Position numbers and translations under genes: made by a program
The notes under the pieces: generated by a model
Databases searched by the model: none
Told to the model about the DNA's origin: nothing
The model's input: the letters and a program-made list of their open reading frames with translations, nothing else
Shown: piece after piece, positions 63,033 to 64,000 of the stretch
Layout of the letters: each line of letters opens with the position of its first letter
Position numbering within the stretch: position 1 is the first letter of the stretch
DNA from: Chionis minor
Lineage: Eukaryota; Chordata; Aves; Charadriiformes; Chionididae
Direction of reading: 5' to 3'
Assembly (NCBI GenBank): GCA_013398295.1
Contig: VZSF01000638.1
Span: forward strand, 623,609 to 687,608
Length of the DNA: 64,000 bases

Positions 63033-64000
63033 TCAATAAGTCTGTATGAAAACTAAGAATGGCAACATTTAGCTATGCACTTGCACAAAGATAATAGACT
63101 GCTTTTACTGGTGGTCTGCTGTGTACCCATGTGTCATGTTCCCTGTTCCAGCTCTGAGTCCTGTTTAATGGAGACATACTCTGACCAACACTTCTCTCCT
63201 CTCCTGTATACCATTGTGCTTTATAGAAACTAATGTTGCTTTCATAAGGTGAAAAGGGTGGTCCAAGTGGCAACTAGCTACCTCACTGTTGAGGAAAGTG
63301 GGTAATTCTGTTGTTGTCTTTGTGATGGCCAGCCCATATAAGGATACTGGTGTATTCACCAGTGTGTGTTAATGACCAGCAGCAGCTACCAAAGAAAGCA
63401 TGAAGAGGTAACGCAGCGTACAGCGATGTTTTCTTAGCAGTCAGTGACTTGTGGTCCTTCTTGAACCTGAGCTAGCACATTTTCAGAGTGAAAGTATACT
63501 CAAGCTGGCATACAGACAAATGCTTCTCTCTGTAATGAGTGCTTTTTCTGGTGGGATGTGTCACCCGGATGCCGGAGACCCAGCTGTTCCATACAAAGGG
63601 CATGCCTGAGGAAAGGCAGTGTGGTCGCATGAATTGGCGTGTGTGTTTCATCCACTCTTTTCCCTGCCTGTAAAGCTGTTGGCAGTTTGGAAGCTTTGCC
63701 TCAGTACATTCAGTGGGAATGGACAGGGCAGTGGCACTGTTTAAGTGGTGTATATTAGTAGCCAATGTGAACAAATTTGTTGATGTGGTGAGGTTCAGGT
63801 CTGCAACTATGAACTTTTTAATGCTTACTGTGAAATAAGTCAGCAATTTTTATTTTTTTTTTCTATGTGCGCTATGTCACATACCATTTCATAGTTTCCT
63901 AGAAGAAGCAAGGAATGACTCTGGCCAAACAGCTGTGTGTTCTGGACAGACTGAGCTAAAAGAACTTATTCTTTTGTATCATCCTAATTAAATTACTTTA
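63033..64000. other. Unique sequence, nothing recognised
   Basis: Ordinary AT-rich sequence with a 124-codon minus-strand frame (63472-63846) that has no recognisable domain. No tail or repeat is seen. Confidence 0.5.

Noticed and set aside
1..64000. CRISPR array, operon or phage-like system
   Set aside because: No regularly spaced direct repeats, no dense coding and no bacterial signals. All features fit a vertebrate nuclear genome.

Overview
This window is vertebrate nuclear DNA, almost certainly from a bird. The main evidence is its repeat content: several CR1 non-LTR retrotransposon copies, 5'-truncated and ending in the (ATTCTATGA)n or (ATTCTGTGA)n tails typical of sauropsid CR1. There is no Alu, L1 or other young SINE, repeat density is low, and most of the sequence is AT-rich single-copy DNA. 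A turtle or crocodilian is less likely but not excluded. I see no bacterial-style gene, operon or CRISPR array, and no confident complete protein-coding gene.

Layout. 1-19.6 kb is mostly unique sequence. It holds a pair of CArg-type boxes (4985-5012), a coding-like minus-strand exon with two in-frame stops (5362-5883), a CR1 tail (6234-6302), a GC-rich dispersed repeat (7355-7976) and a possible 83-bp minus-strand exon (11533-11615). A CR1 fragment lies at 19622-20190. 20-41 kb is again mostly unique, with old SINE-like relics near 24-25 kb, homopolymer and pyrimidine tracts, a CR1 tail at 36262-36366 and a hexanucleotide/trinucleotide microsatellite at 38.6 kb. A 44-base assembly gap inside poly-G lies at 41320-41363. 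41.9-46.05 kb is a CR1 cluster: two plus-strand copies, then one minus-strand copy tail to tail with the second, and a fragment of the 7.4-kb GC-rich repeat in between. 46-57.8 kb is unique. A very old CR1 lies at 57830-58640 and a long CR1 at 60885-63032.

The clearest unusual signal is that about 1,004 bp of the minus-strand CR1 at 44.7-46.0 kb (44744-45747) is identical, apart from three substitutions, to 60892-61895 in the CR1 16,148 bp away. The flanking parts of the same two elements are visibly more diverged. Both copies share the same reading-frame damage. This suggests gene conversion, a partial duplication or an assembly artefact rather than two independent insertions. The second signal is the minus-strand exon-like block at 5.4-5.9 kb, which begins at a good splice acceptor and may be a decayed terminal exon.

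All recognisable coding sequence (CR1 reverse transcriptase) is broken by stops and frameshifts. Nothing in the window can be assembled into a working pathway, and no host gene can be named.
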